Made by a program: the position numbers and the translations under genes
Assembly: GCF_000429025.1 (NCBI RefSeq)
Contig: NZ_KE386838.1
Coordinates: 113,137 to 177,136 of the forward strand
Direction: 5' to 3'
DNA from: Actinospineispora spinosispora DSM 44797
GTDB lineage: Bacteria; Actinomycetota; Actinomycetes; Mycobacteriales; Pseudonocardiaceae
DNA: 64,000 bases
The notes under the pieces: generated by a model
The model's database searches: none
Told to the model about the DNA's origin: nothing
The model's input: the letters and a program-made list of their open reading frames with translations, nothing else
Part shown: positions 39,701-48,408 of the stretch, in pieces
How the letters are laid out: each line of letters starts with the position of its first letter
How positions within the stretch are numbered: the stretch's first letter is position 1

Positions 39701-40716
39701 CTGTCGACGCTGATCAGGACCTTGATCTGCTCCGGATCGCGGGCAGCCGCGAACGCCCGAGCGGCCTCGGCCAGCGGAAAGACCGCCGTGACCAGGTCGT
39801 CGGCGGTCACCGCTCCGGATGCCAGCAGGGAGATCGCCCGGCTCATGTCCTCGCGGGTGTACATCAGGCTGCCGAGCACGGTGATCTCCCGGTCCTGAAC
39901 GAGATGCAGACCGACGGTCGTCGGGCCGGCCGCCACCCCGACCACCACGACCGTGCCGCCCTTGTCGACCAGCTCCAGCGCCTGGCCCATCGAGGCCTGG
40001 TTCGCCACGCAGTCGAACACCACGTCGGCCGCATCACCCAACGCCCCGCGCGCGACGTCCAGCAGGTCCGGCCCGGTCGCGTCGAGCGCCGCGGCGGCAC
40101 CCAGCTTCCTGGCACGCTCGAGCTTGCCGGGCAGCACGTCGGTCACCACGATCTCGGTGGCACCGGCCGCGCGGGCCGCCACCAGGACGAGCAGCCCGAT
40201 CGGCCCGGCGCCGAGCACCGCGACCTTGCTGCCCGGACCGATGCCGGACCTGCGCACCGCATGTACCGGCGTGGCCAGCGGTTCGACGAGCGAGGCGAGG
40301 GTGTTGTCCACCTCGGCCGGCAGCCGGTGCAGGCGGTCGGCGGCGACCAGGAACGCGTCCGCCATCCCACCGGGGGTCTGGCAGCCGATCACCGCCAGCT
40401 CTCGGCAGATGTTGTAGCGCCCGTCGAGGCACTGCCGGCACTTGCCGCACACCACGTTGGGTTCGAGCACCACCCGGTCGCCCTCGGCGAACCCATCGAC
40501 ACCGGGGCCCACCGCGCCGACCGCCCCGACCACCTCGTGGCCGGGCCGGTAGGGCAGGTCGATGAACGGGTGGTGCCCGGCGCAGGCATGCAGGTCGGAG
40601 CCGCAGATACCGACGAGCGCGCTGCGCACCAGCACCTGCCCGTCACCCGGTGCCGCCGGCCACGGCACGTCCTCGATCCGGATGTCGTCGGCTGAACCCA
40701 CCACGACCTGACGCAT
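39694..40716 (-). CDS. Zinc-dependent alcohol/sugar dehydrogenase (MDR family)
   Basis: A 340-residue medium-chain dehydrogenase. Catalytic zinc ligands are Cys38 (GICGSDLH), the GHE motif (RPGHEVVG) and a later Glu; the four structural-zinc cysteines follow (VVCGKCRQCLDGRYNIC). VAVLGAGPIGLLVLVAAR is the NAD(P) Rossmann motif. It matches polyol/threonine dehydrogenase-like enzymes. It is the last gene of the RbsABC operon, 10 bases after rbsB, and so probably oxidises the imported sugar or polyol. Its stop lies in the palindrome at 39655. Confidence 0.9.
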   Translation of the reverse strand: MRQVVVGSADDIRIEDVPWPAAPGDGQVLVRSALVGICGSDLHACAGHHPFIDLPYRPGHEVVGAVGAVGPGVDGFAEGDRVVLEPNVVCGKCRQCLDGRYNICRELAVIGCQTPGGMADAFLVAADRLHRLPAEVDNTLASLVEPLATPVHAVRRSGIGPGSKVAVLGAGPIGLLVLVAARAAGATEIVVTDVLPGKLERARKLGAAAALDATGPDLLDVARGALGDAADVVFDCVANQASMGQALELVDKGGTVVVVGVAAGPTTVGLHLVQDREITVLGSLMYTREDMSRAISLLASGAVTADDLVTAVFPLAEAARAFAAARDPEQIKVLISVDSS

Positions 40717-40726
40717 ACCGCTCCTT

Positions 40727-41743
40727 CTAGAAGATGCTGTCCGGCTTGTAGTACTCGGCGATGTTGTCGCACCCGATGCCGGCGGCTTTGGTGTAAGTCT
40801 GTGGCTGCACGCTCTTCGGGTCCAGCGCTCCGGTCGCCACCTTGACCGCGATGTCGAAACCGCCCTCGGCCGCCAGGTTGGGTGAGTTCAGCCCGGTCGA
40901 GACGTACTGGCCCGAGCAGCCGCCCTTGGAGATCTCGGCGAGCGCTTCCTTCTGCCCGTCGGCCGACGCCGCGACCAGCGTCGTCGTGTTGTGCTGGTCG
41001 CGCAGGACCTTGAGTGCGCCGAGCGCCATCGAGTCGTTGAGGCCGAGGACGAGCTGGATGTCCGGGTGCGCGGCGAGCATCGACTCGGTCGCCGGGACCG
41101 CTTGTTCCTGGGTGTAGGTCGCGGTCGCCGAGGCGACGACGTCCGGCGTCACGCCACCCGCTTTCAGCCCGTCGAGGAAGCCCTGCTGGCGGGCCGGGCC
41201 GACGATCTCGTCGTTCGGGCCGCCGTTGAGGATGCCGACCTTGACCGTCGAGCTCGGCGGGAACCGCTTGGCGGTCAGCTTCCCGGACAGCTCACCGATC
41301 TGCTTGTTGTCCGACTGCACCGCGGTGAGCCCGACGCCGGGGATCGACGTGTCGATGAAGATCAACGGAACCTGGCCGGCGACCTGCGCGAGCTGGGTGC
41401 GTTCGGTCTCCGGGCTGATCGCGTCCACCACCAGCGCGTCGACACCCTGGGAGAGCATCGTCTGCACCTGGTTGATCTGGGTGACCGGATCACCGTTGGC
41501 GTTCTGGAACAGCAGCGTGAAGCCCTGCTCCTTCGCCTTCTGCTGCGCGATGGCCTGCATCGCCGCGTAGTACGGCGCGTCCATCTGACGCTGGGCGAAG
41601 CCGATCTTCACCTGGTGGACGTCCTTCGCCTCCTTCTGCCCGGTGGGTGCCGAACCGGACCCGACCGTGCCACAGGCGGACAGCGCGACCACGGACAGTG
41701 CTGTGACGACAAGACGAGGGATCGCTAGACGGGGAACACGCAT
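40727..41743 (-). CDS. Sugar ABC transporter substrate-binding lipoprotein (RbsB-like)
   Basis: A 338-residue lipoprotein with lipobox LSAC (lipid-modified Cys24), so it is tethered outside the membrane. The periplasmic-binding fold of the ribose/galactose (type I) group is clear: IGFAQRQMDAPYYAAMQ, LFQNANGDPVTQINQVQTML, DALVVDAISPE, and a late VLGLNDSMALGALKVL hinge region. It feeds the downstream-encoded permease and ATPase (rbsC- and rbsA-like genes immediately upstream in transcription). The sugar cannot be read from sequence. Confidence 0.92.
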   Translation of the reverse strand: MRVPRLAIPRLVVTALSVVALSACGTVGSGSAPTGQKEAKDVHQVKIGFAQRQMDAPYYAAMQAIAQQKAKEQGFTLLFQNANGDPVTQINQVQTMLSQGVDALVVDAISPETERTQLAQVAGQVPLIFIDTSIPGVGLTAVQSDNKQIGELSGKLTAKRFPPSSTVKVGILNGGPNDEIVGPARQQGFLDGLKAGGVTPDVVASATATYTQEQAVPATESMLAAHPDIQLVLGLNDSMALGALKVLRDQHNTTTLVAASADGQKEALAEISKGGCSGQYVSTGLNSPNLAAEGGFDIAVKVATGALDPKSVQPQTYTKAAGIGCDNIAEYYKPDSIF

Positions 41744-41771
41744 GGAACAGCTCCTTCTTCGTTGAAAGACT

Positions 41772-42749
41772 TCAGCGCTTCGCCTTCTGGCGGCCGATCG
41801 TGGCGAGCGTGACGGCGACCAGGATCAGCGCGCCTCGGAACGCGTCCTGCAGGAACGTCGACACGTTGAGCAGCACCAGCAGGTTGGTGATCACGCCGAA
41901 GATGACGGTGCCGATGACCGCGCCGAAGATGCGGCCCTGGCCGCCGTTGAGCCGGGTCCCGCCGATGACGACGGCGGCGATCGCGTCCAGCTCGAAGTTC
42001 GTGCCGGCGGTCGGGGTCGCGGCGCCGACCCGGGAGGCGAGCAGGAACCCGCCGAGGCCGACCAGCAGGCCGGCGATGCAGTAGACCGCGACGAGCGTGC
42101 CACGCACCGGGATGCCGGCGGCGTGCGCGGCGTCGCGTTTGCTGCCGATCGCGTACACCCGGCGGCCGAACACGGTGCGGCGCAGCAGGAAGCCCATGCC
42201 GAGTGCCAGCAGCAGCCACAGCCAGCCGAGTGCGGGGAACCCGGCGACCGTCGCGGTGCCGACCGAGGTGAACCCGGGCGCCTTCGGGGTCACCGGAACG
42301 CCTTCGGTATAGGCGTAGACCAGGCCCCTGGCCAGCGCGAGCATGCCGAGCGTGACGATGAACGGCTCCAGGCCCCGGAACGCGATCAGGAAGCCGTTGA
42401 CCGCGCCGAGCGCCACCCCGACCAGCAGCGACATCAGTACCGCGACCAGCACCGACGTGCCGCCGAACAGGCCGGCGCCGAGTACACAGGACAGGCCGAG
42501 CACCGAGCCGACGCTGATGTCGATGCCGCCGGAGATCACCACGATGAACTGCGCGAGTGCGACGATGCCGGCGACCGACATCTGCAGGACCAGGTTCTCC
42601 AGGTTGCGCGGGCTCAGGAACGCGTCGCTCGTGCTGCTCGCGAAGATCAGCAGCGCGATCAGGATGAGCAGCGGGTACTGGTTGCGCAGCCAGTCCTTGG
42701 CCCGGGCAGCGGGCACCGCCGTTGGCTGGACCTCCAGCGTTGATGTCAT
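41772..42749 (-). CDS. Sugar ABC transporter permease (RbsC-like)
   Basis: A 325-residue integral membrane permease with eight to ten helices. QFIVVISGGIDISVGSVLGL and AAHAAGIPVRGTLVAVY are the conserved RbsC/XylH segments, the latter carrying the ATPase-contact loop, followed by GGTRLNGGQGRIFGAVIGT. The ATG at 42749 overlaps the upstream ATPase gene by four bases, indicating translational coupling. It is the sole permease gene of the operon, so a homodimer is expected. Confidence 0.94.
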   Translation of the reverse strand: MTSTLEVQPTAVPAARAKDWLRNQYPLLILIALLIFASSTSDAFLSPRNLENLVLQMSVAGIVALAQFIVVISGGIDISVGSVLGLSCVLGAGLFGGTSVLVAVLMSLLVGVALGAVNGFLIAFRGLEPFIVTLGMLALARGLVYAYTEGVPVTPKAPGFTSVGTATVAGFPALGWLWLLLALGMGFLLRRTVFGRRVYAIGSKRDAAHAAGIPVRGTLVAVYCIAGLLVGLGGFLLASRVGAATPTAGTNFELDAIAAVVIGGTRLNGGQGRIFGAVIGTVIFGVITNLLVLLNVSTFLQDAFRGALILVAVTLATIGRQKAKR

Positions 42750-44257
42750 GCCGCGTCCTCTCCGTTCGAATGGCCGTCGAGTGCGGCTCTGATCAGGTCC
42801 TCGGTGCTCGCCCGGTCCGGGTCGAACTCGGCGACCACCTGCCCGTCGCGCAGCACCAGCACCCGGTGGCACAGCAGCAGCGCCTCCTCGGCCTCGCTGG
42901 TCACCACGAGCACCGCCTTGTCCTGGCTGCTCAGCCCATGCACGATCTGGTAGATGTTCAACCGGGCACCGACGTCGATGCCCTTCGTCGGTTCGTCGAG
43001 CACGATCACGTCCGGCTCGGCCTCCAGCCACTTCGCCAGGCACACCTTCTGCTGGTTGCCGCCGGACAGCGTCCTGGTCGGGGTGTCCGGCCCGCCCTTG
43101 ATCTGGAACCGGCTGATCAGCTCGGTGACCCTGGACCGCTCCAGGCCGCGCCGGACCACTCCTGCCCTGGACATGCGGGGCAGCGTCACGAGGCTGAGGT
43201 TCTCGGCGTTGCTGAAGTCGTCGACGAAGCCCTCCTTGCGGCGGTCCTCGGTCAGGTAGGCGACGCCCCGGCGCAGCGCGGCTCCCGGGGAGCGCATGCG
43301 CGCCGGGTCGCCGTTCACCTCGACCGTGCCGGCGCGCGACTCACCCTGGCCGGAGACCGCGCGGGCGATCGAGCTGCGGCCGCTGCCGACCAGCCCGTAC
43401 AGGCCGACGACCTCGCCAGCGCGCACCTCGAACGACACGTCCCGCGCGGACCCGGCATGCAGGTTGCGGACCGCGAGCCTGGTCGCGCCGCCGACGTGCA
43501 CTGGCGGGCGTTCCAGCGCACGGACCGCGTCGCCGATCATGAGCGTGGTGATCTCGTCGGCGTCGGTGTCCTCGGTGCGCAGGACCTGCACGAGTCGTCC
43601 GCCGCGCAGCACCGCGATCCGGTCGGACAGCGCGAACACCTCGGGCATGCGGTGTGACACGAACACGATCGCCGTCCCGGCCGCCTTCTCCGCTTCGACC
43701 ATGCGCTGCACTTCGCGGAAGTGTTCCTCCGAGGTGGACGCGGTGGTCTCGTCCAGGATCAGTACCTTGTGCGTCGTGACGGCGGCCCTGGACAGCGCGA
43801 GCATCTGACGCTGGCCGGGGGCGAGGGTCGCGGCGAGCTGGTCGACCTTGAGATGTCCGAGGCCGACCTCGGCGAGTACCTCTTTGGTCCGATTGTCGGT
43901 CCCGCTGCGCGAGCGGGACCACGGCTGGATGTCCCGTCCGCCGCGCAACCGGTACAGCCAGACGTTCTCGCCGACGGTGAAGTCGTCGATGACGAGGGGT
44001 TCCTGGTGCATCAGCAGGACGCCGGCCCGTTCCGCGTCGGCCGGGTCGCGCACCTGGCGGCCCTCCACCAAGATCTCGCCGGTCGCGGGCGGTTCCTGGC
44101 CGGCGAGCAGCCGGGCGAAGGTCGACTTGCCGGCGCCGTTCGCGCCGCAGATCGCCAGCACCTCGCCCGCATAGCCGTCCAGGTCGAGGTCGGTCAGCGC
44201 CTGTACGCCGGGATACCGCTGCCCGACACCACGTGCGGAGAACACCACGTCAGCCAT
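42746..44257 (-). CDS. Sugar ABC transporter ATP-binding protein (RbsA-like, duplicated)
   Basis: A 503-residue protein with two ATP-binding domains in tandem, as in RbsA/XylG. The first has Walker A GANGAGKST and Walker B VLILDETTA, with a variant signature region LAPGQRQMLALSRA; the second has a degenerate Walker A (GLVGSGRSS) and an intact LSGGNQQKVCLAKWL signature with VIVLDEPTKGID. ATG 44257 has GGAGGTG upstream. It overlaps the RpiR gene end by eight bases and the permease start by four. Confidence 0.95.
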   Translation of the reverse strand: MADVVFSARGVGQRYPGVQALTDLDLDGYAGEVLAICGANGAGKSTFARLLAGQEPPATGEILVEGRQVRDPADAERAGVLLMHQEPLVIDDFTVGENVWLYRLRGGRDIQPWSRSRSGTDNRTKEVLAEVGLGHLKVDQLAATLAPGQRQMLALSRAAVTTHKVLILDETTASTSEEHFREVQRMVEAEKAAGTAIVFVSHRMPEVFALSDRIAVLRGGRLVQVLRTEDTDADEITTLMIGDAVRALERPPVHVGGATRLAVRNLHAGSARDVSFEVRAGEVVGLYGLVGSGRSSIARAVSGQGESRAGTVEVNGDPARMRSPGAALRRGVAYLTEDRRKEGFVDDFSNAENLSLVTLPRMSRAGVVRRGLERSRVTELISRFQIKGGPDTPTRTLSGGNQQKVCLAKWLEAEPDVIVLDEPTKGIDVGARLNIYQIVHGLSSQDKAVLVVTSEAEEALLLCHRVLVLRDGQVVAEFDPDRASTEDLIRAALDGHSNGEDAA

Positions 44258-45119
44258 CTGTTGCACCTCCACTGCTCCCCCGGAACGTCGACAGCGCTTC
44301 CTTCATCAACCGCAGCCGCTCCAGGTGCTCCGGGCCCCGGCGGACCGCCACGGCTGTGGCCAGCACGTCGACCAGCACCAACCCGGCGAGGCGGCTCACC
44401 GTCGGGGTGTAGATGTCGGTGTCCTCGAAGGTCCGCAGCACCAGGACCAGGTCGGCGAGGTCGGCGAGCGGACCGGGGCCGCCGGTGACCGCGATGACGG
44501 ACGCGCCGTTGGCCTTCGCCGCCTCGGTCACGTCCAGTACGGATGAGGTGCGGCCGGTGTTGGAGATCGCCACCACGACCGTGCCCCGGCTCGCCATCGC
44601 GGCCGCCATGTACTGCTGGTGCAGGTCGATCGGCGCGGCACACGGGACGCCGAACAGGACCCCCTGCTGCTGGGCGTCCTGCGCGATGATCCCGGAGGCG
44701 CCGAACCCCACGAACAGCACGTTGCTGGCGTCGACCAGCAGGTCCACAGCTCGTGCGACGGCGGCGGTGTCCAGTGAGCGACGAGCGCGGTCCAGGCTGC
44801 TCAGCGTGTGGTCGAAGATCTTCGCGGCCATCGCGGCGACCGAGTCGTCCGGTTCGATCGCGGAGTGGGTGACCGGAATGCCGATCGCCAATGCCTGCGC
44901 GAGCCCGAGCTTGAACGCCTGGAACCCGTCGAACCCGAGGCCGGTGCAGAACCGCATGACGGTCGGTTCGCTGACCCCGGCCGCCTCGGCGAGCTTCGCC
45001 ATGCCGTAGCCGACGACCAGCGCCGGTTCGGCCAGCACGACCGAGGCGACCTTCTGCTCGGACGGGCGCAGGTGCGCGGTGCGCTCGGTGATCTGTTCCA
45101 GCAGGCTCTTGTCGTTCAT
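44250..45119 (-). CDS. RpiR/HexR family regulator (HTH + SIS domain)
   Basis: A 289-residue regulator. The N-terminal RpiR helix-turn-helix (EQKVASVVLAEPALVV, MAKLAEAAGVSEPTVMRFCTGLGF) covers about residues 18-75, and the C-terminal SIS domain (about 120-260) binds phosphosugars: VLFVGFGASG, VAISNTGRTSSVLDVTEAAKANGA. Members sense phosphorylated sugars such as KDPG or sugar phosphates. It sits inside the catabolic operon, coupled to both neighbours, and is the obvious regulator for the TGTAGTnnnACTACA sites at 48257 and 48363. Confidence 0.93.
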   Translation of the reverse strand: MNDKSLLEQITERTAHLRPSEQKVASVVLAEPALVVGYGMAKLAEAAGVSEPTVMRFCTGLGFDGFQAFKLGLAQALAIGIPVTHSAIEPDDSVAAMAAKIFDHTLSSLDRARRSLDTAAVARAVDLLVDASNVLFVGFGASGIIAQDAQQQGVLFGVPCAAPIDLHQQYMAAAMASRGTVVVAISNTGRTSSVLDVTEAAKANGASVIAVTGGPGPLADLADLVLVLRTFEDTDIYTPTVSRLAGLVLVDVLATAVAVRRGPEHLERLRLMKEALSTFRGSSGGATDG

Positions 45120-46096
45120 CGGGCACCATCCAGGACGGCCAACAGGTTGGCGACAGCCTGCTCGGTGGCCCTGCGCACGCTCGCGCCGGTGTAGCCGCCG
45201 ATGTGCGGCGTGGCGAGTACCCGGTCGTGACGCAGCAGCGCGCTCGGCTCCGGTGGTTCGGTCTCGAAGGCGTCGACCGCGTAGCCGCCGAGCTTCGCCG
45301 TGTCGAGCGCGTCGAGGATCGCTGCCTCGTCCACCAGCCCCGCCCTGGCGGTATTGATCACCAGTGCGCCGGGCGGCAACAGGGCCAGCTTCGTCTCGTC
45401 CAGCAGCGGCTTTCCGTCCGGCGGGGGCGGGGCGTGCAGGCTGATCACGTCCGAGGTGGCGAGCAGGTCAGTCAGCTCGCGCAGCGGCACCGGCGGGTTC
45501 TCCGGCGGGTACGGGTCGTGGCCGACCACCTGGGCGCCGAGTGTCGTGAACAGCTCCGCGACCTTCGACCCGATCGCGCCGAGGCCGACGACGCCGACCC
45601 GGCAGTCCGCGAGTTCGCGGCCCTGCCAGCGTTGCCAGCCGCCGTGTTTCAGCGCGTGGGCGGACCGGGGCACCTCGCGCAGCAATGCCAGCGCCAGGGC
45701 CAGGGCCAGCTCGGCGACGCCGCGGGCGTTGGCGCCGGGCGTCCGCTCGACCCGGATGCCGCGCCGGAGCGCCGTGTCGAGGTCGATCGCGTCGGTGCCG
45801 GTGCCGTTGCGGCTGATCACCTCCAGCTCGTCGGCGCGGTCGAGCACCTCGGCGGTGATCTGTTCGACGCCCGCCAGCCAGCCCACACAACCGGGGAGCA
45901 GGTCCCGCAGCTCGTCCGCACTCGGCTGCCTGCCGACCGGACCGCTGACCAGCTCGAACCCCGCCGCGCGCAGCGGCTGCAGCTCAGCGACGTTCTCCAG
46001 CCCGGCCTGCGTCAACGACCTCGGCGTCACCAACACACCCCGTGAGTGGCGAGTGGTCTCAGGGGACCACTCGCCACTCACGGGTACCGGGGTCAT
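45116..46096 (-). CDS. D-2-hydroxyacid dehydrogenase family protein
   Basis: A protein of about 306 conserved residues (326 from ATG 46096) of the phosphoglycerate/glyoxylate dehydrogenase group. VGVVGLGAIGSKVAELF is the NAD-binding motif; the catalytic Arg (INTARAGLVDE), Glu (FETEPPEP) and His (ATPHIGGYTG) are in order. The ATG at 46096 overlaps the upstream stop, but codons 3-20 are encoded by the palindrome at 46039, so translation may instead start at GTG 46036, where homology-like sequence (VLVTPRSLTQAG) begins. It probably oxidises a 2-hydroxyacid or reduces a 2-ketoacid made by this locus. Confidence 0.88.
   Translation of the reverse strand: MTPVPVSGEWSPETTRHSRGVLVTPRSLTQAGLENVAELQPLRAAGFELVSGPVGRQPSADELRDLLPGCVGWLAGVEQITAEVLDRADELEVISRNGTGTDAIDLDTALRRGIRVERTPGANARGVAELALALALALLREVPRSAHALKHGGWQRWQGRELADCRVGVVGLGAIGSKVAELFTTLGAQVVGHDPYPPENPPVPLRELTDLLATSDVISLHAPPPPDGKPLLDETKLALLPPGALVINTARAGLVDEAAILDALDTAKLGGYAVDAFETEPPEPSALLRHDRVLATPHIGGYTGASVRRATEQAVANLLAVLDGAR
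46039..46084. repeat. CGTGAGTG-type palindrome inside an operon (copy 7)
   Basis: Arms CCCGTGAGTGGCGAGTGGTC and complement around TCAGG. Unlike the others it lies at the 5' end of a gene: between the stop of the shikimate-DH-like gene and the conserved start of the hydroxyacid dehydrogenase, in frame with the latter. Confidence 0.88.
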
Positions 46097-46995
46097 CGGC
46101 GGGCTCCGGTCGCCAGCGTGCCGAGGGTGTCGAATGCGGGGCCTGACGTGGGGATCGTGATGTCGAAGACCTCGGCGATCACCTGGGTCCAGCCGTGCAG
46201 GAAGTAGACCCAGCCGTCGTGGGCCGTGACGCCCTCGGCCCGGGCCTGGTCGAGGAACACCAGGTCACCCCGGTAGTTCAGATCCCAGGCGATCGCGGCG
46301 TCCGGGAAGCGCGGGTCGGTGAGCGGCGAGCCGGGGCCGTCCTTGCCGAGCCCGGTCGCGTTGACCACGAGCGAACCGGGGGTCAGCCCGGCGAGTGCCG
46401 CGTCGTTGTCGGTCACCGTCTCCAGCGGGATCGTCGTGCCCAGCTCGGTGTGGACCGCGCGCAGCTCGGCAAGCCGTTCGGGCTTGCGGTCGGACACCAC
46501 GATCCGGGTCGGGCCGTCGGCGCCCTGGGCGAGGTACCAGCTGATCGCGATCGACGCACCGCCGGCGCCCATGAGGAACGCCTCGGCACCGCTCTCGGAC
46601 CAGTGCCCCGCCGGGAGGAACGCGTCCAGCGCAAGGCCGGCGGAGATCGGGTCCTTCGCGTGCGCGATGAGCCAGCCGTCCCGCTTGGACAGGCAGCTGA
46701 CCTCGCCGGTCAGCTTCGCCAGGGGATCGATCTCGGTGAACAGGTCCCGGCACGCGTGGAACAGGTCGATCTTGTGTGTGGTCACGAGCGCACCGGCGGA
46801 CAGCGGATCGCCCGCGATGAACTCGACGACGCGGCGGTAGTCCTCGGCCGGCGCGTGCAGCGGGAGGTCGACGCCGACCAGCTCGGCGCCGTCCAGACCG
46901 AGCTGCCGGGCCCACTTCGGGAACACCGTCCTGATCGACGACCGGCCGGTGGTGACGCCGATGAAGTACAGCGTCGGTACGCGTGCAGGTTCCAT
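46093..46995 (-). CDS. Shikimate/quinate dehydrogenase-like protein
   Basis: A 300-residue AroE-fold enzyme. The catalytic Lys (LVTTHKIDLF) and Asp (HAKDPISAG) pair of the family is present, and FLMGAGGASIAISWYLAQ is the NADP-binding motif. The usual substrate serines (HSxSP) appear as GRSSIRTVF, so the substrate is probably not shikimate. In this setting it may reduce or oxidise a sugar-derived ketone; such AroE paralogues occur in carbohydrate operons. It overlaps the aldolase gene by one base (TGATG) and the hydroxyacid dehydrogenase by four. Confidence 0.85.
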   Translation of the reverse strand: MEPARVPTLYFIGVTTGRSSIRTVFPKWARQLGLDGAELVGVDLPLHAPAEDYRRVVEFIAGDPLSAGALVTTHKIDLFHACRDLFTEIDPLAKLTGEVSCLSKRDGWLIAHAKDPISAGLALDAFLPAGHWSESGAEAFLMGAGGASIAISWYLAQGADGPTRIVVSDRKPERLAELRAVHTELGTTIPLETVTDNDAALAGLTPGSLVVNATGLGKDGPGSPLTDPRFPDAAIAWDLNYRGDLVFLDQARAEGVTAHDGWVYFLHGWTQVIAEVFDITIPTSGPAFDTLGTLATGARR

Positions 46996-47630
46996 CAGCG
47001 CGCTCCACGCAGCTCGAGCGCGGCGCGGGCCCGGTCGGCGATGACGTCCCAGCGGCCCGCCGTGATGTCGGCGCGCGGCGCGATCCACGTCCCGCCGACG
47101 GCGAACACGTTCGAGCGGGCCAGGTACTCGGCGGCGTTCTCCGGCCGGACCCCGCCGGTCGGCATGAACCGGATACCGGTCCAGCCGAACGGCCCGTCGA
47201 GGGCCGCGAGGGTGTCGAGGCCGCCGTAGGCACCGGCCGGGAAGAACTTCACGTGCCGCACCCCGGCGTCCAGGCACGCGTTGACCTCGCTCGGCGTCAC
47301 CGCGCCAGGAACGAACGGCAGGTCCAGCTCGTCGGCGGCGGCCAGGCAGCGGGGGCTCAACCCGGGTGACACCCCGAACCGGGCGCCGGCCTCGACGGCG
47401 GCGACCACCAGGTCTGCGGTCACCAGGGTGCCTGCGCCGAGCAGGAAGTCGGGCAGCTCGGCGGCGATCGCGGCCACCGCGTCCCGTGCGGCCGGGGTGC
47501 GGAAGGTGACCTCCAGGACCGGGAGCCCCGCCTCGGCCAGCGTCCGGGCGAGCGGGACGGCCTGCTCGGCGTCCTCGATCTCGACGACCGGCACGACGGC
47601 CAGCTGCTCGATGTCGTCCAGCACGGTCAT
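46995..47630 (-). CDS. KDPG / 2-keto-3-deoxy sugar-acid aldolase
   Basis: A 211-residue class I aldolase of the KDPG/KHG family. The Schiff-base Lys128 (HVKFFPAG) and catalytic Glu40 (LEVTFRTP) are both present, with GAGTLV and MPTGGV phosphate-binding strands. It cleaves 2-keto-3-deoxy-(phospho)sugar acids to pyruvate and an aldehyde, the exit step of the pathway encoded here. It overlaps the upstream isomerase gene by four bases. Which keto-acid it uses cannot be told from sequence. Confidence 0.93.
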   Translation of the reverse strand: MTVLDDIEQLAVVPVVEIEDAEQAVPLARTLAEAGLPVLEVTFRTPAARDAVAAIAAELPDFLLGAGTLVTADLVVAAVEAGARFGVSPGLSPRCLAAADELDLPFVPGAVTPSEVNACLDAGVRHVKFFPAGAYGGLDTLAALDGPFGWTGIRFMPTGGVRPENAAEYLARSNVFAVGGTWIAPRADITAGRWDVIADRARAALELRGAR

Positions 47631-48238
47631 CGCTGCTGCCCCCGGTATCCGGTGTGGTCGGGGTTCGGCCGGGTGGTCCAGCCGTCCTCGTCGCGCACCA
47701 CGAGCTGCGCCATGCCTCCGGCGTCGGCGATCAGCTCGTAGTCCTGGCCGGCGTCCGCCGGGTAGCAGAACAGCGTGACCAGCGGTTCGTCGCCGACGTT
47801 GATGCTGCGGTGCACCCAGTGGCCCGGCACGTGCACCGCGGCGCCCGGGGTGATCGGCAGTGCCCGGCTGCGGCCGTCGAGGGTCTCCAGCAGCATCACG
47901 CCTCGGCCGGACAGGCAGTGGTACAGCTCGGCCCGGTCAGCCTTGCGGTGCAGGTGGCCCCTGGTCATGGCGAACTCGTCGCCGTAGCTGCCCGGCTGCA
48001 GGATGCTGGTGCCGATGATCAGCGCGCCTTCGTCGCCGGAGTTGCGGTGCTCCTCGACGTGATAGACGACCTGTCCGGCGCCGTGCTCGTCGAGCGCTCG
48101 CCGGTAGGCCGCCGCGTCCCGGTAGACGCCCGCCATCTCGCCGAGCCGCTTCTGGTACCCGCCGGTTCGGCCGTGCAGGGCACCGTCCACGCCGACGAGC
48201 AGCGCTCCAGGTTCCGGTACGGACGAGGTAGCCGTCAT
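47627..48238 (-). CDS. Cupin-type glucose-6-phosphate isomerase family protein
   Basis: A 203-residue cupin of the archaeal-type phosphoglucose isomerase family. The metal-binding block GHLHRKADRAELYHCLSGRG carries the HxHx6E pattern and a later His (VHVPGHWVHRS) completes the site, normally binding Fe, Mn or Zn. It interconverts an aldose phosphate and ketose phosphate, probably the pathway's own sugar phosphate rather than glucose-6-phosphate. GGGAG precedes ATG 48238. It is the first gene of the nine-gene catabolic operon. Confidence 0.88.
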   Translation of the reverse strand: MTATSSVPEPGALLVGVDGALHGRTGGYQKRLGEMAGVYRDAAAYRRALDEHGAGQVVYHVEEHRNSGDEGALIIGTSILQPGSYGDEFAMTRGHLHRKADRAELYHCLSGRGVMLLETLDGRSRALPITPGAAVHVPGHWVHRSINVGDEPLVTLFCYPADAGQDYELIADAGGMAQLVVRDEDGWTTRPNPDHTGYRGQQR

Positions 48239-48254
48239 CAGAAGTGACTCCCGA

Positions 48255-48284
48255 TCTGTAGTCTCACTACATCTTTCACAGCAA
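48255..48284 (-). promoter_or_regulatory. HexR/RpiR-like operator and promoter of the nine-gene operon
   Basis: TGTAGTCTCACTACA (48257-48271) fits the HexR-type palindrome TGTARTnnnAYTACA exactly. On the minus strand TTGCTG (48284-48279) lies about 18 bases from TACAGA (48260-48255), a plausible -35/-10 pair, so the operator covers the promoter. It lies 19 bases upstream of the isomerase start. Confidence 0.6.
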
Positions 48285-48341
48285 ACCCGTGGCCTGACTC
48301 ACGTCCAGCTGCGGGATGCGCTCAGGAAACCCGGGAAATCC

Positions 48342-48377
48342 TTGCATGTCAACCCTGACTGAGCTAGTAGTACTACA
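48342..48377 (+). promoter_or_regulatory. HexR/RpiR-like operator and promoter of the SDR-kinase-lactonase operon
   Basis: GCTAGTAGTACTACA (48363-48377) matches the same operator with two changes in its left half. TTGCAT (48342-48347) and TAGTAG (48365-48370) are 17 bases apart, so the operator overlaps the -10. It lies about 31 bases upstream of the SDR start. Confidence 0.6.
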
Positions 48378-48408
48378 TCACGGTTGTCGAGACACGGGAG
48401 TCCGCGCG

